A stretch of DNA of 64,000 nt, from positions 682,001-746,000 of the forward strand of contig CP064997.1 in the NCBI GenBank assembly GCA_016700055.1, in the 5' to 3' direction. The notes under the pieces were generated by a model. It was not told the DNA's origin, made no database searches, and saw only the letters and a list, made by a program, of their open reading frames with translations. Source of the stretch: Actinomycetota bacterium. Its GTDB lineage: Bacteria; Actinomycetota; Acidimicrobiia; Acidimicrobiales; Ilumatobacteraceae. A program made the translations under genes and the position numbers. Positions 1 through 6,975 of the stretch are shown one piece after another (positions within the stretch are counted from its first letter, which is position 1; each line of letters starts with the position of its first letter).

Positions 1-95
1 TCATCATCCGCTTCTGGTTGATCGCAGGCCTGTTCGTCTCGGGTGCCTTAGGCATCTACATCGCCGACTTCACCCACCAGGTCTCCACCCCCTGA
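1..95 (+). CDS. C-terminal end of a MraY-like phospho-N-acetylmuramoyl-pentapeptide transferase (partial)
   Basis: Only the last 30 codons are in the window; the frame that starts at base 3 stops with TGA at 93-95. The residues begin IIRFWLIAGLFVSG and form a hydrophobic helix with a short polar tail. An Arg-Phe-Trp entry into the last membrane helix is characteristic of the C-terminus of MraY, which makes lipid I on the inner face of the membrane. The assignment rests on this short tail alone. The next gene is convergent, so the gene is not followed directly by murD as in a standard dcw cluster; it could be a second MraY paralogue or another polytopic protein. Confidence 0.5.
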   Translation, partial: IIRFWLIAGLFVSGALGIYIADFTHQVSTP

Positions 96-102
96 CTTCA
101 GG

Positions 103-181
103 AAAAAAACCGCAGCTTGCGCGCCAATCTGTCAACGAATCGACTCCAGCCGCAGGTTCAGTGACAGATTGGCGCGCAAGC
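103..181 (-). terminator. Rho-independent terminator of the leftward 191-4896 operon
   Basis: A perfect 20-base inverted repeat lies at 115-134 and 162-181 with a 27-base loop. Read on the minus strand, the stem is followed after five bases by seven T residues (the A run at 103-109). This is a textbook intrinsic terminator for the leftward operon ending at 191, and the hairpin could also stop rightward transcripts from the mraY-like gene. The stem is unusually long and the loop unusually large. Confidence 0.75.
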
Positions 182-190
182 CGCGCTGGG

Positions 191-1336
191 TCAGAGCTGT
201 GATGCGTCGGTGGGCAGGCCGAGAGCGAGGCGCCCGAGCGGCTCGAACGTGCGCTCGGCGATCATGCCGTGCTGGGTGAGCACGTGGACGTCGCGGAAGA
301 TGCGCTGGAGGGGGCTCGACTCGTGGATCGAGGAGCCACCCGCCGCGTGGTAGGCGAGATCGACGGCGTCGGCCGATCTCCACGCGGCGTTCGTGGCGGC
401 CAGGCGCAGGGCACGCTTGTGCTCGGTCGAGAGCGACCTGCCGGCCGCGGCCTCGTGCCATGCCTCGTCGACGACCTCGCGCACGAAGGCCCGCGCGGAG
501 CGCCAGGCAGCTTCGGCTTGCGCGACCTGCATCTGCACCACCGGACGCTCCGCGAGCGTCCTCTCGCTCTGCACCGGACGCTTGCTCGCCGCGAGCCCGA
601 CCAGCTCGTCGAGAGCCCGCCTGGCGAGGCCCACCCCGACCGAGCACACCCCGAGCGCGAGCGCCCCGAGAAAGGGGAAGCGCGCTGCGGGCACGTCGAC
701 CACCGCGGCCGTCTGCCCGGGCTGCACCCATCTCCCCTCGGGAACGAACTGCTCGGTGACCGCGTAGTCGGTGCTGCCCGTCCCGCGCAGCCCGGCCACG
801 CGCCAGGTGTCGAGCAGCTCGACCTGATCACGCTCGAAGAAGACGAACGGCGCCCTCGTGCCGTCGGCCAGCGCGACGCGCTCGCCGGCGTCGTCGACGA
901 CGAAGCACCCGCCGCCGATCCACGTGCAGTGCTGGGTGGCCGACCCCCACGACCAGCGGCCGGATACGACGAGGCCCCCGTCGACGACTCGCCCCTTCGC
1001 CGCAGGCAACGCGTAGCCGGCGGTGGCCGCCCGGGGATCGCCGTAGATGCGAGCCGCGTGGTCAGCGGGCAAGAAGGCCGCCGTCAGCCCGGTCGTCGCG
1101 CCGATCATCGCGCACCACGCCGTCGAGCCGTCGTGGTAGGCCAGCTCCTCCAGCGCGGTGAGCAGCTCGGTCATCGCGACCTCGCCGCCGCCGTAGCAGG
1201 CCGGCACGCACGCCTTGAACACGTCTGTGTCGATCAGCGCCTCGGCGAGATCGTCGGGCAGGCGGCGCAGCGCCTCGATCTCTCCCGCCCGGCGCGATGC
1301 CTCGCGGCCGACCCCGGCAACTGCGTCGATCAGCAC
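191..1336 (-). CDS. Acyl-CoA dehydrogenase-fold flavoprotein (HsaA-like monooxygenase or dehydrogenase)
   Basis: A 381-residue protein with the acyl-CoA dehydrogenase layout: N-terminal helical domain (about 1-110), a beta domain with a GRWSWGSATQHCTW stretch (about 125-145), and a C-terminal helical domain. The GxWxxxSG-type flavin region and the RGTGSTDY stretch resemble group D flavin monooxygenases such as HsaA or DszC rather than classical beta-oxidation dehydrogenases, and no obvious catalytic base of the standard dehydrogenases was found. It is the last gene of a leftward operon, starting 9 bases after the stop of the LLM-class oxidoreductase gene. Its substrate cannot be read from the sequence. 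The family call is firm; monooxygenase rather than dehydrogenase is inference. Confidence 0.75.
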   Translation of the reverse strand: MLIDAVAGVGREASRRAGEIEALRRLPDDLAEALIDTDVFKACVPACYGGGEVAMTELLTALEELAYHDGSTAWCAMIGATTGLTAAFLPADHAARIYGDPRAATAGYALPAAKGRVVDGGLVVSGRWSWGSATQHCTWIGGGCFVVDDAGERVALADGTRAPFVFFERDQVELLDTWRVAGLRGTGSTDYAVTEQFVPEGRWVQPGQTAAVVDVPAARFPFLGALALGVCSVGVGLARRALDELVGLAASKRPVQSERTLAERPVVQMQVAQAEAAWRSARAFVREVVDEAWHEAAAGRSLSTEHKRALRLAATNAAWRSADAVDLAYHAAGGSSIHESSPLQRIFRDVHVLTQHGMIAERTFEPLGRLALGLPTDASQL

Positions 1337-1345
1337 TCCGGCAAC

Positions 1346-2317
1346 CTAACCCTGACCGGGTCGCAGGTTCCCCAGCGTGCGCGCGCCGCCGTCGTCACCC
1401 GCCGTCGCCGGCACCACCACCACCTCGTCGACACCGGCCTCGGCGTAGGCGGCCATCCGCCGCAAGCAGGCCGCCCGGTCGCCGACGAGGCACACCGTGT
1501 CGAGCAGCTCGACGGGCACCTCGGCGAGAAGGTCACGCGGGTGCGCACCGCGGCGGGCTCGGTCGACGAGCGCGGCGAAGCCCTCCCGGGCGAACATGTC
1601 GGCGTAACCGGGCGCGGCGAGGTAGCCGACGACACCCCGGCGGAGCTGGGCGATGGCCTCGGCGGTCGGGTCGACGGCGGCCGGCACCCACGCGGCGAGG
1701 CGCGGCCGCTGCCGCCCGGCGCGCCGGGCACACGTTTCGAGGCGCTCCCGCAATCCGGCGGCCTGGGTCGCCGAGCAGAGGTTGATCACCATCCGGTCAG
1801 CCTCCTCGGCGGCGACGCGCACGCTCGCGGGTCCGAACGCGGCGATCGTGATCTCCGCCGGAACCGAGGGCAGGCGCAGTCGGTAGCCGCCGCCGTCAGT
1901 GCGTTCGCCGGCGAGCAGCGGACGCAGCGCCCGCGCCGCCTGGCGCAGCGTGTCCGCCGGGCGTCCGTAAGCGCGGCCGTGCCAGTGCTCGACCACCACC
2001 GGGCTCGACGCCCCGAGCGCCACGTGCACGGCGCGCCCGGTCGTCGCCGCGACGCTGGCCACGCCCATCGCGATCCCGGCGGGGTCACGCACTGCCGGCG
2101 CGAGCGGCCCGACGACGAGCTCGGCTCGGCCCGCACCGGAACCCACCGCCACCGCCAACGCGAACGCGTCGAACGTGGCCATCTCGCCGATCCAGATCTG
2201 GCCGTAGCCGAGCTCGTCGGCGAGCCGAGCGGTGACGAGCGCTTCGAGCGGGTCGCAGTCCTGCCAGAAGCCGAGCGAGACACCAGCCGGAGCTACGCCG
2301 TCGTCGCTCCCGCTCAC
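1346..2317 (-). CDS. LLM-class flavin/F420-dependent oxidoreductase
   Basis: A 323-residue luciferase-like (TIM-barrel) oxidoreductase. The N-terminus (VSLGFWQD...LADELGYGQIWIGEM) is the first beta strand and helix of the LLM fold, and ARTLGNLRPGQG closes the protein. The GTG start at 2317 is chosen because it overlaps the TGA of the upstream acylase gene by four bases (GTGA); a longer in-frame ATG at 2404 would lie deep in that gene. Such enzymes use F420 or FMN to reduce or oxidise small organic substrates; the cofD, cofE and cofC genes elsewhere in the window make F420 plausible. Translationally coupled to its neighbours on both sides. Confidence 0.85.
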   Translation of the reverse strand: MSGSDDGVAPAGVSLGFWQDCDPLEALVTARLADELGYGQIWIGEMATFDAFALAVAVGSGAGRAELVVGPLAPAVRDPAGIAMGVASVAATTGRAVHVALGASSPVVVEHWHGRAYGRPADTLRQAARALRPLLAGERTDGGGYRLRLPSVPAEITIAAFGPASVRVAAEEADRMVINLCSATQAAGLRERLETCARRAGRQRPRLAAWVPAAVDPTAEAIAQLRRGVVGYLAAPGYADMFAREGFAALVDRARRGAHPRDLLAEVPVELLDTVCLVGDRAACLRRMAAYAEAGVDEVVVVPATAGDDGGARTLGNLRPGQG

Positions 2318-4896
2318 GAACCGCCCGCGTTGCCGGACACCTCGGTCACCACGACGTCGGGGTCGGACTCGATCTCCTCCTCGGTGAACGCCACCGTCCG
2401 CCACTCCTTCTCCGAGAAGGCGGTCGTCGCCTCGTCGAGCAGCGGCGAGTCGCGGTCCTCGGTGTTGCCGTAGGTCAAGAAGACCTGCGTGTTCGGCTCG
2501 CCGCCGGAGAAGTCGACGACCATCAGGAAGCTCGTGCCGTAGGTGATCGGGAACCAGTCGGACTCGTCTTCGCCGGTCATGTCCGGCAGCGGTTCGGTGC
2601 TGCTGGAGAACTCGTTCTCGGTGACGATGTTGGTGACGCCGTCGATGCCGCCACCACCGTGAATCGGGATGCGCTCACCGCTGCGAACGGTGAACTGCAT
2701 GTCGCCGAGCGGCGTGTCGAGGGCCACGCCCTGGCTCGTGAAACGCTGGACGGCGACGCCGAGGTTGACGAGCACGGGATCAGGAGCGTCCGCGGGCAAG
2801 GGTGCGATCCCGCTCGGGGTGCCGACGGGGTCGGAGGGATCGAACGGGTTCACCCACAGCAGGCCCTCGTCGTCTTGGAACGCGTACATCACCTCGCGCC
2901 ACAGCGCCGCGCCCCTGCTGTCGACGTCGTAGCGGCGGTCCCACGCGCCGAGCACCGTGCATGCTTCCGAGACGTCGACCGTGGCGGCCGGCGTGGTGAT
3001 GCCGGTCTCGGTGTCCTCCGACGCGGGGACGGCGACCGCGGCGGTGTTGCCCTCGCACCTGGCGAGCACCTCGTCGAGCAGCACCCGCGAGGTGAAGCCG
3101 GTGTTCTGCACCGCCGCCGCGGCGAGCTCGTCGAGGGTGAACTTGCCGTCCGCGCCGGAGGGCCCCTCGGCCGAGGTGTCGGACAGGATCGTCGCGTTCT
3201 CCCTGGTTCGCCAGCTGCGCTCGGTGCGCTGGGCTCCGTGCAGCAGCGAATACGAGCCCTCGACGAGCTCGTCGGGGTTGGCCAGCCAGAAGCTGTCGTT
3301 CGCGTTGAACACGAAGTCGTCACGGGTCAACATCGGCAGCTCGGACCACGGCACCAGGCCGGGGTCGCGGGCGCCCTCTTGCTCCTCCCACCGGTTGATC
3401 CCCAACGAGCCGTCGAGCAGGACGAAGCCGTTGTCGCGCGCCACCTGCGCGAGAGCATCGGTCTCGAGGGCCGCCACGTACGCGGCCTCGGCCTCGGCGG
3501 TGAGGTTCGGCGTCGCCGACACGTCGGCGTACCACGCCCGGCCGTCGGCGCCGACCGCGATGGTGTTGAACAGCGGGACCGCCTGGTACTCCTCGTGGAG
3601 GGCGATCAGGTCGTCGAGCGACTTCGCCTGGAACATCTGCGAGTACTGCTCCATGAACTCGTCGTTGTCGAGGTTCGCGTCACGGAACGTCAGCACGATC
3701 GAGTCCGTCCAGCCGAGTCCGGGGAAGTTGACGATCGGGCCGTACTCGCTGCGCCACATCGTGCGGGTCTCCTCGGCGAGCGTCCCGTCGTCACCGAGCA
3801 CGTCGATGGTGAACTCCTCCGAGGTCATCGGCACCACCTCGCCGTCGACGACGTAGCTGGTCGGATCGCCGGGGGCCAACGTGAGCGTGTAGGCGGTGAG
3901 GCGCTTGCCGGCACTCACCGTGTGCGTCCACGCCACGCCCTCGGTGAAGCCGATGCCGAGGCCCGGCAGCCCGGTGAGGTTCACGCCGTAGGCATCGATC
4001 TCGCCGGGCACGGTGAGGTGGTTCTCCCAGAAGCGCAGCTCGCCCTCCCACGGGAAGTGGGGGTTGGCCACCAACATGCCGCCACCGCCCGCGCTGCGCT
4101 CGGAGCCGATCGCCCACGCGTTGCTGGCGAGCGGCGCAGCCTCGTCGAGCACCGGGCCGGCTGCACCGTCGTCCGAGGTGGCGCCTGCGGCACCGGGTGG
4201 CTGCGCGTCGCTGATGTACTGCGCGAGCTGCGCGCTGCTGGCGGCGAGCGCGATCGAGCGGGCGTACGCGTAGAGGTCGATGCCCGCGATCGGAGTCACC
4301 CACTCCGCGCCGGCGCACCAGCCCTGCAGGTTGTCGACGCCGATCGACTCGACCGACGCGTTCCATCCGGCGGCGAACGCCTCGAACTCGAGCTGCACGG
4401 CCTCGGACGCGTTCGGGTAGTCCTCCCGGGCAAGGGCGTCGATGCCGATCGCACGCCACGCGAAGTCGCTCTCGACGTGTTCGCCGTCCGCCCCCGCGCC
4501 GAGCGCCGCCGCGCGGCGTCCCTGCACCTTCAGCATCTGGTCGGCGAGCGTGCACGCGTAGTCCTCGGCGCTCGCCCAGCCCTGCCCGAACATCAGCCCG
4601 CCGATGTCGTTCGCGACGATGTGGGGCACACCGTCGGACGTGCGCCTGATCGTCGCCTGGAAGTCGTCGGTGGAGACGTCGGTCGTGTCCGGTGTCGTGT
4701 CGGGCGCCGCGGTGTCGGGCGCCGCGGTGTCGGGCGCCGCGGTGTCCGGCTCGCTGTCGGCGGAGGTGGTCGACGGTTCGGTCGACTCCGCGCCCCCGTC
4801 GTCGCCGGAACACGCCGCAGCGGTGACGGCGAGCACCGCCGCGAGAACGAACCTGAGTGCACTGGAGCGCCTGGCCATGCACGCGACCGTAGCCAC
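2314..4896 (-). CDS. Penicillin acylase-family N-terminal nucleophile hydrolase, lipoprotein
   Basis: An 860-residue precursor of the penicillin/AHL acylase family. It opens with a signal peptide and lipobox-like end (TAAAC, Cys29), then an acidic Thr/Pro linker with AAPDT repeats (about 50-70), the alpha-subunit region (RTSDGVPHIVA..., about 84-250) and the autocatalytic junction before Ser258-Asn259-Ala260-Trp261, the conserved nucleophile motif that becomes the beta-chain N-terminus. It is probably tethered outside the membrane and cleaves amide bonds of acylated amines or amino acids. An alternative start at Met7 (4878) gives a tighter signal peptide. It is first in the leftward three-gene operon and divergent from tyrosine phenol-lyase with only 46 bases between. 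The substrate is unknown. Confidence 0.88.
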   Translation of the reverse strand: MATVACMARRSSALRFVLAAVLAVTAAACSGDDGGAESTEPSTTSADSEPDTAAPDTAAPDTAAPDTTPDTTDVSTDDFQATIRRTSDGVPHIVANDIGGLMFGQGWASAEDYACTLADQMLKVQGRRAAALGAGADGEHVESDFAWRAIGIDALAREDYPNASEAVQLEFEAFAAGWNASVESIGVDNLQGWCAGAEWVTPIAGIDLYAYARSIALAASSAQLAQYISDAQPPGAAGATSDDGAAGPVLDEAAPLASNAWAIGSERSAGGGGMLVANPHFPWEGELRFWENHLTVPGEIDAYGVNLTGLPGLGIGFTEGVAWTHTVSAGKRLTAYTLTLAPGDPTSYVVDGEVVPMTSEEFTIDVLGDDGTLAEETRTMWRSEYGPIVNFPGLGWTDSIVLTFRDANLDNDEFMEQYSQMFQAKSLDDLIALHEEYQAVPLFNTIAVGADGRAWYADVSATPNLTAEAEAAYVAALETDALAQVARDNGFVLLDGSLGINRWEEQEGARDPGLVPWSELPMLTRDDFVFNANDSFWLANPDELVEGSYSLLHGAQRTERSWRTRENATILSDTSAEGPSGADGKFTLDELAAAAVQNTGFTSRVLLDEVLARCEGNTAAVAVPASEDTETGITTPAATVDVSEACTVLGAWDRRYDVDSRGAALWREVMYAFQDDEGLLWVNPFDPSDPVGTPSGIAPLPADAPDPVLVNLGVAVQRFTSQGVALDTPLGDMQFTVRSGERIPIHGGGGIDGVTNIVTENEFSSSTEPLPDMTGEDESDWFPITYGTSFLMVVDFSGGEPNTQVFLTYGNTEDRDSPLLDEATTAFSEKEWRTVAFTEEEIESDPDVVVTEVSGNAGGS
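4697..4740. repeat. 15-base tandem repeat coding the AAPDT linker
   Basis: Three head-to-tail copies of a GGTGTCGGGCGCCGC unit (the first lacks one base) encode the Ala-Ala-Pro-Asp-Thr repeats of the acylase linker. The copies are identical, so copy number may vary between strains without disturbing the frame. Confidence 0.8.
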
Positions 4897-4942
4897 CTGC
4901 CACCTGCCACATCGCAGGCTGGCGCGACCTACGCTCGCACCT

Positions 4943-6334
4943 ATGGCCGGTCGGGTGCACTCGTGGGCTGAGCCCTACAAGATCAAGATGGTCGAGCCGC
5001 TGCGCATGACGACCCGCGCGGAGCGGGCCGGGGCGCTCGATGCCGCCGGCTGGAACACCTTCTTGCTGCGCAGCGCCGACGTGTACATCGACCTGCTCAC
5101 CGACAGCGGCACGAATGCGATGTCGCAGCAGCAATGGGCCGCCTTGATGCTCGGCGACGAGGCCTACGCCGGGAGCGAGAGCTTCTACCGCTTCGAACAG
5201 GCCGTGCAGGAGGTGTACGGGTACCCGTTCGTGGTGCCCACCCACCAGGGTCGAGGCGCCGAGCACATCGTCAGCCAGGTGCTGATCGAGCCCGGCGACG
5301 TCGTCCCCGGCAACATGTACTTCACCACCACCCGCCTGCACCAAGAGCTCGCCGGAGCCACGTTCGTAGACGTCATCGTCGACGAGGCGCACGACCCGAC
5401 GGGTACGCAACCGTTCAAGGGCGACGTCGACCTCGACAAGCTGCAGCGGGTCGTCGACACCTACGGCGTGGAGCGCATTCCGTACGTGAGCCTCGCGGTG
5501 ACGGTCAACATGGCCGGTGGCCAGCCGGTGAGCATGGCGAACGTGAAGGCGCTGTACGCGCTGTGCCAGCGCCTAGGGATCCCCTTGTACTGCGACATCA
5601 CCCGGATCGCCGAGAACGCATGGTTCGTCCAGCGCCGTGAGCCGGGGTACGAGAACGTGGCGATCGCCGACATCGTGCGCGAGATCTGCGACCACACCGA
5701 CGGGGCGTGGATGAGCGCGAAGAAGGACGCTCTCGTCAACATCGGCGGGTTCCTCGCCGTGCGCTCAGCAGACGTGTTCGAGGAGGCGAGGAACCTGTGC
5801 GTGGTGTTCGAGGGACTGCACACCTACGGCGGCCTTGCCGGGCGTGACATGGAGGCGATCGCGGTCGGCATCCGCGAGTCGTTGCACCAGGAGCACCTCG
5901 ACGCGCGCATCGGCCAGGTGCACTACCTCGGCGACCACCTCCACCGCGAGGGGGTGCCGATCGTCTTGCCGATCGGTGGCCACGCGGTGTTCGTCGACGC
6001 GGCGCGGTTCTTGGAGCACCTCCCCCAGGACGAGTTCCCCGCCCAGCGCCTCGCCGGCGAGTTCTATCTCGAGGCGGGGGTGCGCACGATGGAGCGTGGA
6101 ATCGTGTCGGCCGGGCGCGACCCGGAGACCGGCGAGCACCGCCGGCCGCGCCTCGAGCTCGTGCGCATCGCACTGCCCCGGCGCGTCTACACCCAGGCGC
6201 ACATGGACGTCACCGCCGAGGCCGTGCTCGAGGTGTGGGACCGGCGGTCGGCCGTGACCGGGTTGGAGATGACGTTCGAGCCGAAGTACCTGCGGTTCTT
6301 CCAGGCTCGCTTCCGCCCGCTCGGTGAAGGTTGA
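4943..6334 (+). CDS. tpl: Tyrosine phenol-lyase (beta-tyrosinase)
   Basis: A 463-residue PLP-dependent beta-eliminating lyase that splits L-tyrosine into phenol, pyruvate and ammonia. The PLP lysine is Lys261 in SAKKD, with the VNIGG that follows in the family. Residues that separate tyrosine phenol-lyase from tryptophanase match the former: Thr128, Arg385 in MERG and the Phe452-Phe453 pair line up at a constant +4 offset with Thr124, Arg381 and Phe448-Phe449 of the Citrobacter freundii enzyme (numbering from memory), whereas tryptophanase has His at the Phe position. The ATG at 4943 gives the usual family length; the reading frame is open further upstream but that part would overlap the divergent acylase gene. 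Confidence 0.9.
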   Translation: MAGRVHSWAEPYKIKMVEPLRMTTRAERAGALDAAGWNTFLLRSADVYIDLLTDSGTNAMSQQQWAALMLGDEAYAGSESFYRFEQAVQEVYGYPFVVPTHQGRGAEHIVSQVLIEPGDVVPGNMYFTTTRLHQELAGATFVDVIVDEAHDPTGTQPFKGDVDLDKLQRVVDTYGVERIPYVSLAVTVNMAGGQPVSMANVKALYALCQRLGIPLYCDITRIAENAWFVQRREPGYENVAIADIVREICDHTDGAWMSAKKDALVNIGGFLAVRSADVFEEARNLCVVFEGLHTYGGLAGRDMEAIAVGIRESLHQEHLDARIGQVHYLGDHLHREGVPIVLPIGGHAVFVDAARFLEHLPQDEFPAQRLAGEFYLEAGVRTMERGIVSAGRDPETGEHRRPRLELVRIALPRRVYTQAHMDVTAEAVLEVWDRRSAVTGLEMTFEPKYLRFFQARFRPLGEG

Positions 6335-6396
6335 CGGTTCCCCTCGGCGCCGTTCTGTGGCACCCTACGAATCTCCACGACGCGTGAGGTGAAGCC

Positions 6397-6822
6397 GTGA
6401 CGGTACTGCGCTCGCTCCCCGCCCCCGCCCAGGCTCTGCTGGGCTCCAACGCTCTCGCCCACGTGATCACCCGCGGCCCCGACGGCACCCCCCAGGTGTC
6501 GGTCGTGTGGTGCGGCGTGCGCGGCGACCGGATCATGTTCTGCTCCGAGTCCGCGACGGCGAAGATCCGCAACCTGCGACGTGACCCCCGTGTCGTGCTG
6601 TCGGTCGAGGACGAGGCGTTGAACGCCGCGGGCAACCAGCAACACCTGGTCATCCACGGGCGTGCCGAGGTGGTCGGGCCGGCCACGCGCGACCTGTGCG
6701 ACGAGCTGTGCCGGGTGTACGTGGGCGCCGCCGACCATCCGCTGAACCTGAGCCGCTCCCCGAGCGCGGTGACCGTGGCGGTCGAGGTGGACCGCATCGG
6801 GGGCAACGGGCCCTGGGTCTAA
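6397..6822 (+). CDS. PPOX-class F420-dependent oxidoreductase
   Basis: A 141-residue split beta-barrel protein of the pyridoxamine-5'-phosphate-oxidase-like superfamily. The NALAHVITRGPDGTPQ start, the KIRNLRRDPRV motif that contacts the cofactor phosphate and the small size are typical of the actinobacterial F420-binding branch. It starts at GTG 6397 with a GAGGTGAAG ribosome-binding site just upstream. It stands alone between tpl and the FtsH-like gene, all rightward. F420 rather than FMN is inferred from the family branch and from the F420 biosynthesis genes in the window. The substrate is unknown. Confidence 0.82.
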   Translation: MTVLRSLPAPAQALLGSNALAHVITRGPDGTPQVSVVWCGVRGDRIMFCSESATAKIRNLRRDPRVVLSVEDEALNAAGNQQHLVIHGRAEVVGPATRDLCDELCRVYVGAADHPLNLSRSPSAVTVAVEVDRIGGNGPWV

Positions 6823-6901
6823 GTCGTGAAGGAAGCACATCGTCAAGGAAGCGTCAACGCCTCACACGACCCGTGCCGGCGAGATCACGCAGCGTAGTTT
6901 G

Positions 6902-6975
6902 GTACCACTCCGCGTGAGATCGGTGGTACGGTCCCCCGACACGACCCCGAAGGGGTCCCGAAGAGGGGACCGTGG
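6902..6975 (+). promoter_or_regulatory. Structured 5' leader of the FtsH-like gene that hides its ribosome-binding site
   Basis: A 9-base stem ACGGTCCCC (6928-6936) / GGGGACCGT (6965-6973) encloses a perfect GACCCC-GAA-GGGGTC hairpin (6943-6957). The purine-rich GAGGGG that should act as ribosome-binding site (6963-6968) sits in the right arm, three bases from the ATG at 6976. Upstream, GTACCAC (6902-6908) and GTGGTAC (6923-6929) form another inverted repeat that touches the left arm, and GGTCCC/GGGACC (6954-6959/6966-6971) gives a competing fold. This suggests translational control or an operator; function is inferred from base pairing only. Confidence 0.5.

Noticed and set aside
135..161. 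Loop of the terminator hairpin considered as a tRNA or attachment-site fragment
   Set aside because: It lacks the acceptor and T-arm pairing of a tRNA and there is no integrase or direct repeat nearby.
269..2473. Long plus-strand open frame opposite the first two minus-strand genes
   Set aside because: High GC makes long antisense frames common; composition is Arg/Pro/Gly/His-rich and no family motif is seen, while the minus-strand genes are clear.
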